Assembly: GCF_034259205.1 (NCBI RefSeq)
Contig: NZ_CP139487.1
Span: forward strand, 1,736,001 to 1,800,000
Reading direction: 5' to 3'
DNA length: 64,000 bases
Origin: Peredibacter starrii
GTDB taxonomy: Bacteria; Bdellovibrionota; Bacteriovoracia; Bacteriovoracales; Bacteriovoracaceae
The first letter of the stretch is position 1. Each line of letters starts with the position of its first letter. Position numbers and translations under genes: made by a program. Shown in pieces: positions 49,794 through 57,307 of this stretch. The notes under the pieces were generated by a model that worked only from the letters and a program-made list of their open reading frames with translations, did not search any database and was not told the origin of the DNA.

Positions 49794-50156
49794 CTATATG
49801 CTACTTAGGATCTCTTCGATGATTTCGAGTGCTGCAGGTTTTTCCAATACGGTCACATTGGGCTCACTGAGTTTGGCCTGAAGAAGAGGATAATTACGAG
49901 CGTGACCGGTGAAGAAGACAATTTTCTTTTGATACTTTTGTGACTTGACCCAATCGTATGCATCAATACCGTTTTTAGATCCTGTGCCAAGATTAATGTC
50001 CAGGAATATTAAATCAAAATTTTCTTTGGGCAGATTAATCTGAATAAGGTCGTTATAGGAATTCACACATACGCCTCTCAGTCCAAGTTCCTCGAAAATC
50101 GAACACATCAGTACGCATAAATCTTTATCATCATCTAAAAGTAACACGCTCTTCAT
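49794..50156 (-). CDS. stand-alone receiver-domain protein
   Basis: A 120-residue CheY-like receiver. SVLLLDDDKDLCVLMCSIFE gives the acidic cluster, FDLIFLDINLGTGSKNGIDA the phosphoacceptor Asp, KIVFFTGHARN the Thr and TVLEKPAALEIIEEI the Lys. All key residues are intact, unlike the receiver at 7100-7483. No output domain. It lies just before the kinase-like sensor gene, transcribed in the same direction. Confidence 0.9.
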   Translation of the reverse strand: MKSVLLLDDDKDLCVLMCSIFEELGLRGVCVNSYNDLIQINLPKENFDLIFLDINLGTGSKNGIDAYDWVKSQKYQKKIVFFTGHARNYPLLQAKLSEPNVTVLEKPAALEIIEEILSSI

Positions 50157-50217
50157 CGAAACCTGCTGAAAGGGAATAGCTAGACGTTAACAATTTATTT
50201 ATGGATTGAGAAATTTC

Positions 50218-51606
50218 TTAAAACTGACCAATGATCTCACGTGCCTTCATTGCTGTGACACCAAAATAGTTGTTAAACCAGGTATTCACAAACTCTGGAG
50301 GATAGGAATCTAATCTTTGGCAACGGACGACGTGGTCACCGACTGAAGCAATGCTGCGGTCATTGGGTAATGTACAGAAAAGCTTCTGCCAAACATTATT
50401 CATATCAGAGCGAAATTTTTGGGCAGCATCCTGTGAATAACCTTGGAACTTAGCAAGCGGCGAGCTTATATCGACCTGCTGCGGGTAAAGACCAATGTCA
50501 GGAATATTGATGTCGTGAAGAAACTTCTCTTCCGTTTCTTCCTTCATATAGGTGAATGCTTCGTTGTTATTATCGAAGATAACAGAGCCCTTCATATTAA
50601 GCGAAAGGGTTTGGGTCTTTTTAGTCGCCATGTATTCATAGACCCGGGCCTCAGTACGATAACGAGTCACCGGCTCGCGGTTTTGATAATACTCAGTTCT
50701 GTACTTGGTAACCATGACACCGTTTTCAACTGCAGAATACGGGATCTGACGGCTTCTTTGCACCATCTGATAATCAGTGTAGGGAACACTCACTTTATAG
50801 TTATGTACTTGTCTAACCATGCGAGAAAGTGGATTCCAATTATACTGGCCCGAGAGTTTCAGCTTAATAGAGCGGTGAGATTCCGGGTGATACCAAGGGG
50901 ATTCACGGAATGAATTATTCAGAGCGCTCTCCAGGGCCGTCACACTTGTACTGTCTAGATTCTTAATGTCAGAAGTTGCTTCAATCTTTGAAAAAAGTTT
51001 AGAGCTAATGGTTGTTTGCCCGAGTTCTCGTTCAGGTCCCCAGTATTTACAAAACTGAGTCACGAAGCTTCTGAAGAAAGGCCTGTCTTCACCGGTCTTT
51101 CTTAGTTCCCCGCATCTCTTAACGCCATTTTTGATGACCTTTGCCTGGACCTTATGCCACTCAGGCATAGACGAGAACACGTCTTGATAGTGTCTCTGAT
51201 CAGCTTCCGCGGAAAGGGGGAGATTTGATTTTACTTTAGTGCTGATACGATCCTGATAATGGGGCCAGAGGGAGCGAATTTCTTTTCCTTGAAAGCTAGA
51301 GGAGTTGAAGTCTAGTCTTAGCTGGAATTTCTTCTGAAGATCAGTCAGGCTCTTAAGCTCATCAATGGCAATTTGGTATTGGTTTGCTAAGCGCTTATCT
51401 CGGATGTTTGTTAGTTTATCGTTTGATACAACTTCCAGGGAACTCTGAAGCCCATTTTTCGCTTCCTCATCACTTGGATCTCCTTTAACTGCCTCGGCCC
51501 AATAATTGATGGCCTCTTCGTGAAGCCCTTTTTCACTCAATTCGATGGCCTTCTTCTTAGCACTTGAACAGGAACAAACAAGAAGCAGTATCAAAAGGTA
51601 TTTCAT
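50218..51606 (-). CDS. lipoprotein with an N-terminal TPR-like repeat
   Basis: A 462-residue protein. The signal peptide ends at a lipobox-like LVCSC. One or two TPR-like helical pairs follow (KKAIELSEKGLHEEAINYWA, VKGDPSDEEAKNGLQSSLE). The remaining 400 residues contain a Tyr/Arg-rich strand region (VPYTDYQMVQRSRQIPYSAV, QNREPVTRYRTEARVYEYMA), resembling repeated Y-x-T-x-R strands. I do not recognise the family; it may be an outer-membrane scaffold. GAGGTCTC precedes the ATG. Confidence 0.7.
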   Translation of the reverse strand: MKYLLILLLVCSCSSAKKKAIELSEKGLHEEAINYWAEAVKGDPSDEEAKNGLQSSLEVVSNDKLTNIRDKRLANQYQIAIDELKSLTDLQKKFQLRLDFNSSSFQGKEIRSLWPHYQDRISTKVKSNLPLSAEADQRHYQDVFSSMPEWHKVQAKVIKNGVKRCGELRKTGEDRPFFRSFVTQFCKYWGPERELGQTTISSKLFSKIEATSDIKNLDSTSVTALESALNNSFRESPWYHPESHRSIKLKLSGQYNWNPLSRMVRQVHNYKVSVPYTDYQMVQRSRQIPYSAVENGVMVTKYRTEYYQNREPVTRYRTEARVYEYMATKKTQTLSLNMKGSVIFDNNNEAFTYMKEETEEKFLHDINIPDIGLYPQQVDISSPLAKFQGYSQDAAQKFRSDMNNVWQKLFCTLPNDRSIASVGDHVVRCQRLDSYPPEFVNTWFNNYFGVTAMKAREIIGQF

Positions 51607-51612
51607 GAGACC

Positions 51613-52428
51613 TCAGGCGTTTGAAATGCAATTAGTAATGGGGCCAGGCACCGTTTTATACTGAGTCACAACAGCGCCTTCTGAGAAAAGAAGAAGAGTT
51701 CCAGGTTCATGAATACTCCAGACCTCGTTATCAGTCAGGGGATTCGTTGCGATGACCGCCACCTGATCTTTATTAGTGGTCACGGCACTGAAATCAATTT
51801 TTACGTCCTGATCTTTAAGTTGGGCCACATTAAATGGCGCTTTACGAATGATTGAAGCCAGTTTAGTCGAACAATGAGCGAGCATGAACTCACCATTAGA
51901 TAATAAGAAATTGAAAACTCCAAAAGTTGCCAGCGCCAGAGTAAGTTCATGAAGTTTATTACCTAAAGCTTCCATTGAAGGGGCCTCATCCCCAAAAGTT
52001 TTTTGCAGTTCTTGCAGAATAAAGCAAAAGGCCTTCTCGCTATCGGTATTGCCCACCGGACGATAGCGTCCATCAAATGCGGGTTCGAAATTTTTCAGGT
52101 CCCCATTATGCGCAAAAGACCAATAGCGACCCCACATCTCACGCACAAAGGGATGAGTGTTTTCAAGTTTCGTGTCACCTTGAGTGGCCTTACGAATGTG
52201 GGCGATCACATTTGTGGATTTAATGGGATAGGTGCGAATGAAGTCCGCAACCGGAGAATGGGCGGAGGGTTTGGGGTCCAGAAATTGTCTGACTCCTTTA
52301 CCTTCAAAGAAAGTGATTCCCCAACCATCGGTGTGATGGTCAGTGATACCTCCTCGGGCCTGAAAACCCGTGAAAGAGAAACAGATGTCCGTTGGCACGT
52401 TACAATTCATTCCTAATAATTGGCACAT
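51613..52428 (-). CDS. class II glutamine amidotransferase (YafJ-like)
   Basis: A 271-residue Ntn-type amidotransferase. Translation from the ATG at 52428 puts the catalytic Cys at residue 2 (MCQLLGMNCNVPTDICFSF), which fixes the start; an upstream extension of the frame would bury it. Other family marks are GGITDHHTDGWGITFFEGKG, IAHIRKATQGDTKLENTHPF and WSFAHNGDLKNF. It hydrolyses glutamine or a gamma-glutamyl amide; the acceptor is unknown. It has no Shine-Dalgarno but a -10 six bases upstream. Confidence 0.9.
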   Translation of the reverse strand: MCQLLGMNCNVPTDICFSFTGFQARGGITDHHTDGWGITFFEGKGVRQFLDPKPSAHSPVADFIRTYPIKSTNVIAHIRKATQGDTKLENTHPFVREMWGRYWSFAHNGDLKNFEPAFDGRYRPVGNTDSEKAFCFILQELQKTFGDEAPSMEALGNKLHELTLALATFGVFNFLLSNGEFMLAHCSTKLASIIRKAPFNVAQLKDQDVKIDFSAVTTNKDQVAVIATNPLTDNEVWSIHEPGTLLLFSEGAVVTQYKTVPGPITNCISNA

Positions 52429-52434
52429 GAAAAT

Positions 52435-52487
52435 ATTGTAAGTGCCACCTCGGATGGATGACAATGGGCAATTGTTCCTGCGATAAT
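52435..52487. promoter_or_regulatory. divergent leaderless-type promoters sharing one -35
   Basis: Minus strand: TTGTCA (52459-52464), 18-base spacer, TACAAT (52435-52440), six bases, ATG 52428. Plus strand: GATAAT (52482-52487), six bases, ATG 52494. Its -35 region is the complement TGACAA of the same six bases, with a 17-base spacer. Confidence 0.45.
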
Positions 52488-52493
52488 TCCCAG

Positions 52494-53165
52494 ATGGAAC
52501 CAACTCGAATTGTACACTGTGATGATGCCCTTGTTTGGCTAAGACAAACTCCACCACTTGAAGGCTGCTCACTGATAGCCTCTATGCCCGATATTTCGGA
52601 GTTTCCCCAATACACCCTTCCTCAGTGGAAGGAATGGTTTCAGTCCACTGCTGAGCTTGTTATGTCGAAAACTCCCGATGATGGAGTGGCGATCTTTTTT
52701 CAGTCAGATATTAAAGTTGAAGGCACTTGGGTGGATAAGGCCTACATCGTTCAGAAAGCGGCCGAGAAAGTTGGTCTGGAACTACTCTGGCACAAGATCT
52801 TTTGTCGGGCCCCAGCGGGAATGATTACCTTTGGTCGTCCGGCCTATTCACACATGCTGTGCTTTTCAAAAAATGTCAGAGTTGATGTTTCAAAATCCAC
52901 TCCCGATGTCATTCCTGATCTGGGTGAAAAGACCTGGGAAAGAGGCATGGGATTTGAGGCCTCGCTGCTGGCGAGTAAATTCATTTTAAAGCAAACCAAT
53001 TCAAAAACTGTGGTTCATCCCTTCTGTGGTGAAGGAAGTATGATGGCAGTGGCGAACTTTGTTGGGCTTAATGCTGTTGGCATTGAACGCAGCCCGAAGC
53101 GCGCTGAACGGGCACGTCTTCTTCAAGTGGCACCTGACGGTAAGAGCTTTCTTCAAGAAGGATAA
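52494..53165 (+). CDS. DNA-methyltransferase-like SAM-dependent methyltransferase
   Basis: A 223-residue protein with the permuted beta-type amino-methyltransferase order. IVHCDDALVWLRQTPPLEGC is the start of the catalytic part, but the usual D-P-P-Y is replaced by SMPDISEF. VVHPFCGEGSMMAVANFVGL with NAVGIERSPKRAERA is the SAM motif (F-x-G-x-G...G-I-E). With the altered catalytic motif its substrate is uncertain. The ATG at 52494 is supported by GATAAT six bases upstream; 52458 is the longest alternative. The 3' end overlaps the rhomboid gene by 98 bases. Confidence 0.7.
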   Translation: MEPTRIVHCDDALVWLRQTPPLEGCSLIASMPDISEFPQYTLPQWKEWFQSTAELVMSKTPDDGVAIFFQSDIKVEGTWVDKAYIVQKAAEKVGLELLWHKIFCRAPAGMITFGRPAYSHMLCFSKNVRVDVSKSTPDVIPDLGEKTWERGMGFEASLLASKFILKQTNSKTVVHPFCGEGSMMAVANFVGLNAVGIERSPKRAERARLLQVAPDGKSFLQEG

Positions 53166-53805
53166 TGTTTTCCATCTCATCGAAATGTTTCTCGATAGGG
53201 ACCCAAACTTCTGAGGCCCGGATCTTTTTAAAATTTAAAGCAAAATACAATAGCGCCAAAGGAACACCCAAGGCGAATCCTAGTCCGTGTGCCAGATAAC
53301 TTGTCTGAGGTTGAAAGGTCTCCGGGAAAAAGAAAATCAAAGACACTGCCACGGCGTGAACAAGTCTTGTCGTCACAGTTTGTCGTCTTTCAATCAAGAC
53401 ATAAAGTGTGAGCCAAAAAGAGGCCATGAAATAAACCACTCCTGATACACCAACTAAAGAAACATCAGGAGCGTAAAACCATATGGTCGCGAAATTAATT
53501 AATCCACCTGCAATAATGCTGAGAACCGGAAAGACCCAAAATCCAAAATAATTTGTTAATAGCGCCGCCAGTCCTGCAAAGAAAAAAGCGTTATGTGCCA
53601 GGTGAGTGAGGTCAGCATGGAGGAGGGCAGCTGTGAAGGCACGCCAGTATTCTCCTTGTTCGAACACCAGACGTTTTGTGGCCGAGAATTTCTGCGGATC
53701 TGCTCCGAAGAAAAGCATTAGAACGGCCAGGCTTATGGCACCGATGACAAAGCTCTTGTAGGCGGGCTTTTTTGAAAGAAAAGTTTTGGTAAGTTTATAT
53801 TCCAT
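53068..53805 (-). CDS. rhomboid-family intramembrane serine protease
   Basis: A 245-residue inner-membrane protease. The N-terminal helix is followed by the HLAHNAFFFAGLAALL helix (H-x3-N), the catalytic Ser is in LVGVSGVVYFMASFWLTLYV (G-x-S-G) and the catalytic His in TSYLAHGLGFALGVPLALLY. About six helices. It cleaves single-pass membrane substrates. The soluble C-terminus (EKHFDEMENIILLEE) ends in a cysteine pair (SGCVQCQQH). GAGGCACC precedes the ATG. Its last 98 bases are antisense to the end of the methyltransferase gene. Confidence 0.9.
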   Translation of the reverse strand: MEYKLTKTFLSKKPAYKSFVIGAISLAVLMLFFGADPQKFSATKRLVFEQGEYWRAFTAALLHADLTHLAHNAFFFAGLAALLTNYFGFWVFPVLSIIAGGLINFATIWFYAPDVSLVGVSGVVYFMASFWLTLYVLIERRQTVTTRLVHAVAVSLIFFFPETFQPQTSYLAHGLGFALGVPLALLYFALNFKKIRASEVWVPIEKHFDEMENIILLEESSYRQVPLEEDVPVQRASGCVQCQQH

Positions 53806-53931
53806 TGGTGCCTCACTCTTAAAACATAAGATGGTGGCATATCCGTTAATGTCAAGTTTGCCTAATTTTTTAAGGAGAATTTAAAATAACTTTTGTTAGT
53901 GAAAGTCATAAGATGAGACATCGGAGAGAGT

Positions 53932-55554
53932 ATGTTAAATGCGCAACAACATTCTTCCAATCCACAGTCTGATTACCGCAAGTTAGTTGCGAGTCTTCCA
54001 GGTATGTATATTGTCATGCTTCCAGATGCTCCCCATTTTACAATAGTCGATTGTAATAGTGATTTGTTTCGAATTACTAAAAGAAGGCCGGAAGAGGTGA
54101 TTGGAAAACCTCTGTTTGAAGCTTTCCCGGACAATCCCGATCATCCTGAAGCAAATGGAGTTAAAAATCTATTACGCTCTCTTTTGGTCGTGATGGAAAC
54201 AAAGTCTCCTCATACCATGGCCATTCAGCGTTATGACGTAAAAAATGAGAAAGGTATTTTTGAAGAGCGATATTGGAATCCCATTAACTATCCGGTTTTG
54301 GATGATGCTGGAAATATTTTATATGTCATCAATCAAGGCGAAGATGTTACAGAACTTATTCGCACCAAACAGGTGAATGAAAAGTTAGAGCGCATGGAAA
54401 CCGAAGTTTATATTCGTGCCCGCGAGATTCAGGAAGTGAATGAAAAACTTCGAAGTGCAGAAGCAAAGTACCGAGGTCTTTTTGAGTCCGCTCAGGACGC
54501 CATCGTTGTGCTGGATAAATGGGGGAAAATTAAATTTGTAAATCATCAAACCATTCATCAGTTCGGTTATACTGAAGAAGAACTTGTGAATCGCGATGTG
54601 GAACTTTTGGTTCCTGAACGTTTAAAAAAATCTCATCTCGCATTCAGACTGACGTACTTTGATAATCCCATTCCAAAACATATAGGAGAAAGACAAGTCG
54701 AGCTTTGTGGACTTCACAAGGACGGTCATGAATTTCCCATCAGTGTGACCTTGAGTCCACTCCTTACCCGTGAGGGCCTTTGGATCACTGCCATCATAAG
54801 AGATATCAGTGAGACCAAGAGATTAATGGCAGAGTCCATTCATGCCCGTGAGGACATTATTGCAACAGTTTCTCATGATCTGAAAAATCCTCTTTCCAGT
54901 ATTGTGGGAAATGTTGCTTTACTTACAAAATTCAACAATAAGCAAACTGACCCTGATCCAAAGTTAGAAAAAATTATTCATGGACTTCAAAAGGCCGCGG
55001 GCCAGATGACATCCTTAATTCAGAATTTGCTAGATTTTAGTAAGCTTGAGGCGAAGTGTTTCGTTGTGAATAAAAATCCTCAGAATGTTTCTGATATTGT
55101 TCAGGGAGTGACACAGATTTTTGAACCGCTCGCTTGGGACAAAAAGATCAAACTCACAGTTTCAGTTGAACCTAATCTTCCCATTCTGAATTGTGATAAC
55201 TTGTGTGTGAATCGGGTCCTCTCAAATCTCCTGAGTAATGCCATTAAGTTCACTCCGAAAGGTGGTTCAATTGAGGTCCAGGTTAAAAAGGACATTGAGT
55301 CGATCGTTTTTATGGTGAAGGACAATGGCCCGGGAATTTCAGAGGAAGAAATTGAACATGTCTTTGATCGTTATTGGCAGTCTAAGCGAACTGCCATCAA
55401 GGGAACTGGCCTGGGACTGGCGATCGTGAAGGGGATCATTGATGCCCATGATGGTTATGTCTGGGTAGAATGTAAGGTCGGAGTAGGCAGTGCTTTTTAT
55501 TTCACACTGCCTCTCAACGCAAGCGCTACAACTGAATTAGAGAGCTTCCACTGA
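53932..55554 (+). CDS. PAS-domain sensor histidine kinase
   Basis: A 540-residue kinase without membrane helices. PAS 1 covers about residues 20-140 (VMLPDAPHFTIVDCNSDLFR, GKPLFEAFPDNPDHP), then a coiled coil, then PAS 2 about 180-300 (AIVVLDKWGKIKFVNHQTIH, RDVELLVPERLKKSH). HisKA has ATVSHDLKNPLSSIVGNVAL with His315. The ATPase domain has RVLSNLLSNAIKFTPKGGSI (N), VKDNGPGISEEEIEHVFDRY (G1/F) and KGTGLGLAIVKGIIDAHDG (G2), all intact. GGAGAG precedes the ATG. No partner regulator is adjacent. Confidence 0.93.
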   Translation: MLNAQQHSSNPQSDYRKLVASLPGMYIVMLPDAPHFTIVDCNSDLFRITKRRPEEVIGKPLFEAFPDNPDHPEANGVKNLLRSLLVVMETKSPHTMAIQRYDVKNEKGIFEERYWNPINYPVLDDAGNILYVINQGEDVTELIRTKQVNEKLERMETEVYIRAREIQEVNEKLRSAEAKYRGLFESAQDAIVVLDKWGKIKFVNHQTIHQFGYTEEELVNRDVELLVPERLKKSHLAFRLTYFDNPIPKHIGERQVELCGLHKDGHEFPISVTLSPLLTREGLWITAIIRDISETKRLMAESIHAREDIIATVSHDLKNPLSSIVGNVALLTKFNNKQTDPDPKLEKIIHGLQKAAGQMTSLIQNLLDFSKLEAKCFVVNKNPQNVSDIVQGVTQIFEPLAWDKKIKLTVSVEPNLPILNCDNLCVNRVLSNLLSNAIKFTPKGGSIEVQVKKDIESIVFMVKDNGPGISEEEIEHVFDRYWQSKRTAIKGTGLGLAIVKGIIDAHDGYVWVECKVGVGSAFYFTLPLNASATTELESFH

Positions 55555-55948
55555 ACTTAGTATTAACCAGTTCAATTTCTCCTTCAAAAGGCACCTGAAG
55601 AGTGATCTGTTCCGATGGAGCTTTTACACACATCACACGTCTGGAAACTTCATTTGAAATATTAACTGCCGAGAGAAAGATCTTTCCTTTTCCATCCACC
55701 ACTTCGAAGTGAGTGAAGTATCCTCCCAGGCGATCCAGGCACCCTTGAAGTGCGATTTCAATTTCTACGACTGAACCAATCGCCATACAAGTGGCGCGTC
55801 CTGGAATTCTCGGACAAATTTCTTTCACTGAAATGATCTCACCCTTGGCCTGTGACAAATTGAGATCACCTTTTTTGATTGGAACGATCCCGCGTGCATA
55901 GATTGATTGTGAAATTATAAAACTTAAAATCAGAAGCATGGTTTTCAT
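55526..55948 (-). CDS. small secreted protein of unknown function
   Basis: A 140-residue protein with signal peptide KTMLLILSFIISQSIYA. The mature part has cysteines in KEICPRIPGRATCMAIG, LQGCLDR and RRVMCVKA, so disulfides are likely. It is beta-rich with VVEIEIALQGCLDRLGGYF and GKGKIFLSAVNIS. GGAGAC precedes the ATG. Its end overlaps the PAS kinase by 29 bases. Family not recognised. Confidence 0.7.
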   Translation of the reverse strand: MKTMLLILSFIISQSIYARGIVPIKKGDLNLSQAKGEIISVKEICPRIPGRATCMAIGSVVEIEIALQGCLDRLGGYFTHFEVVDGKGKIFLSAVNISNEVSRRVMCVKAPSEQITLQVPFEGEIELVNTKFSGSSLIQL

Positions 55949-56052
55949 TTTGTCTCCGGGTTTAAGAAGATAAGAAGGGAAAGTTAAAACGGCCGAAGGA
56001 CAAAATCAAAATGTTCAAGCTTAAGGGAAGTTTAATTTATTGGAAGAGAAAC

Positions 56053-56072
56053 CCTGCCTGGATTCAGGCAGG
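56053..56072 (-). terminator. hairpin after exbD
   Basis: A perfect eight-base stem (CCTGCCTG/CAGGCAGG) with a four-base loop, just downstream of the exbD stop on the minus strand and followed by a pyrimidine-rich GTTTCTCTTCC. A run of A on the plus side would suit termination of plus-strand transcripts less well. Confidence 0.5.
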
Positions 56073-56083
56073 ATTAAAAAAAA

Positions 56084-56506
56084 TTATTGAGCGGTTTTAA
56101 GACGGGCAGCGATTGAGAAGTTTTTGGCACCGGCGCTACGAGCTGTGTCCATAATCGTCATGACCTTATCAAGTTGCGATTCTGCATCACCCTCAAGGAT
56201 CACAGATTCAGTCTTCAGGCTTACAAGTTTCGCTTTAATGCGCTCTTGAAGTTCCTCTAACTTAACTTCTTCACCTTGAACGGCAATGCCGCCATTCTTA
56301 GATAGCGAAACAACCAGTGTTTCGCCGTTTTTATCACTTACAGCATTCATTTCAGGGAGATCAACATCCAATCCTGATTCAATCGCGGCCGATGAGCTCA
56401 CCATAAAAATGATGAGAAGCACAAGCATGATATCAATCAGCGGAGTCATGTTAATGTCTGAAACGATTTGCTCTTCGTCGTTTCCGTTTTTGTTACTAAA
56501 AGCCAT
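56084..56506 (-). CDS. exbD: ExbD/TolR-family energy-transduction protein
   Basis: A 140-residue protein. It has SDINMTPLIDIMLVLLIIFM, the family N-terminus with the essential Asp in the membrane helix, and a periplasmic domain (VDLPEMNAVSDKNGETLVVS, then KVMTIMDTARSAGAKNFSIA). With the ExbB-like protein it forms a proton channel that drives TonB or Tol systems, or gliding-type machines. AGGTCA precedes the ATG. It is six bases after the exbB-like gene. No tonB/tolA gene is next to it. Confidence 0.93.
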   Translation of the reverse strand: MAFSNKNGNDEEQIVSDINMTPLIDIMLVLLIIFMVSSSAAIESGLDVDLPEMNAVSDKNGETLVVSLSKNGGIAVQGEEVKLEELQERIKAKLVSLKTESVILEGDAESQLDKVMTIMDTARSAGAKNFSIAARLKTAQ

Positions 56507-56512
56507 AATGAC

Positions 56513-57133
56513 CTACTTTGTCTTTCTGGCCAAAAGAACTAGTTCTGCAATGTCTTCAACCTGGTGCCTGAACGACTGCGCAGTTTTATTCACTTTAGTC
56601 TGGAAGTAGTTGTAGAAAAGAACGGCAATAACCGCCACGATAATACCAGCGGCAGTTGCGATCAATGATTCAGAAATACCTGCTGCCACTACCGAAAATC
56701 CACTCTTACCAGTTGCACCGATGGCCTTGAATGAGGCCATGATACCTAGAACCGTACCAAATAGACCCACGAATGGAGCAGATGAGGCGATTGTACCAAG
56801 GATCCAAAGATTCTCTTTTAGGCTAGAATTTGTCTCAGAGAGACGGCGAGATAACTTATCTGCCATGTCTTCTTTAGAAGTATGGGTCTCTTCCATCAGC
56901 ACTTCATAAGGACGGCTGATAGATTCAGGGAATCTTTTTAAAGTATGTTTAAGATCATCGAAGCGTCTGCTTGCGATGGCCTGATTGATTTCTTGATTAA
57001 GCTTTTCAGATTCTCTGATGAAGGCGCGAAGGAAGAATATCTTATGAGTTGCCACTGTCCAGGCAAGAATTGAGAAAACCAGAAGGGGATACATAATAAA
57101 TCCGCCCTGGTGAAAGAGTTCCATCATTGACAT
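56513..57133 (-). CDS. exbB: ExbB/TolQ-family proton channel protein
   Basis: A 206-residue inner-membrane protein of the MotA/TolQ/ExbB family. The first helix is IMYPLLVFSILAWTVATHKI, a long cytosolic stretch follows, and the second and third helices are in LWILGTIASSAPFVGLFGTV, IMASFKAIGATGKSGFSVVA and ISESLIATAAGIIVAVIAVL, the family pattern. The frame is open to 57175, but AAAGGAT before the ATG at 57133 fixes the start. Operon with exbD. Confidence 0.93.
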   Translation of the reverse strand: MSMMELFHQGGFIMYPLLVFSILAWTVATHKIFFLRAFIRESEKLNQEINQAIASRRFDDLKHTLKRFPESISRPYEVLMEETHTSKEDMADKLSRRLSETNSSLKENLWILGTIASSAPFVGLFGTVLGIMASFKAIGATGKSGFSVVAAGISESLIATAAGIIVAVIAVLFYNYFQTKVNKTAQSFRHQVEDIAELVLLARKTK

Positions 57134-57307
57134 AAATTCGATCCTTTTGAATAAAACGAAGAGCAAATATTGCATTAAATTATCGCCATTTAGCAGCGAT
57201 AGACAACTTCTAAAATGCCTTTGCTCGAGATAGAAAGCCGTGAATAAAGACGGAGCGATGAATTGAGAGTACTACTCTGAAGTTTCTTTAATATCAATAG
57301 GTTGAAG

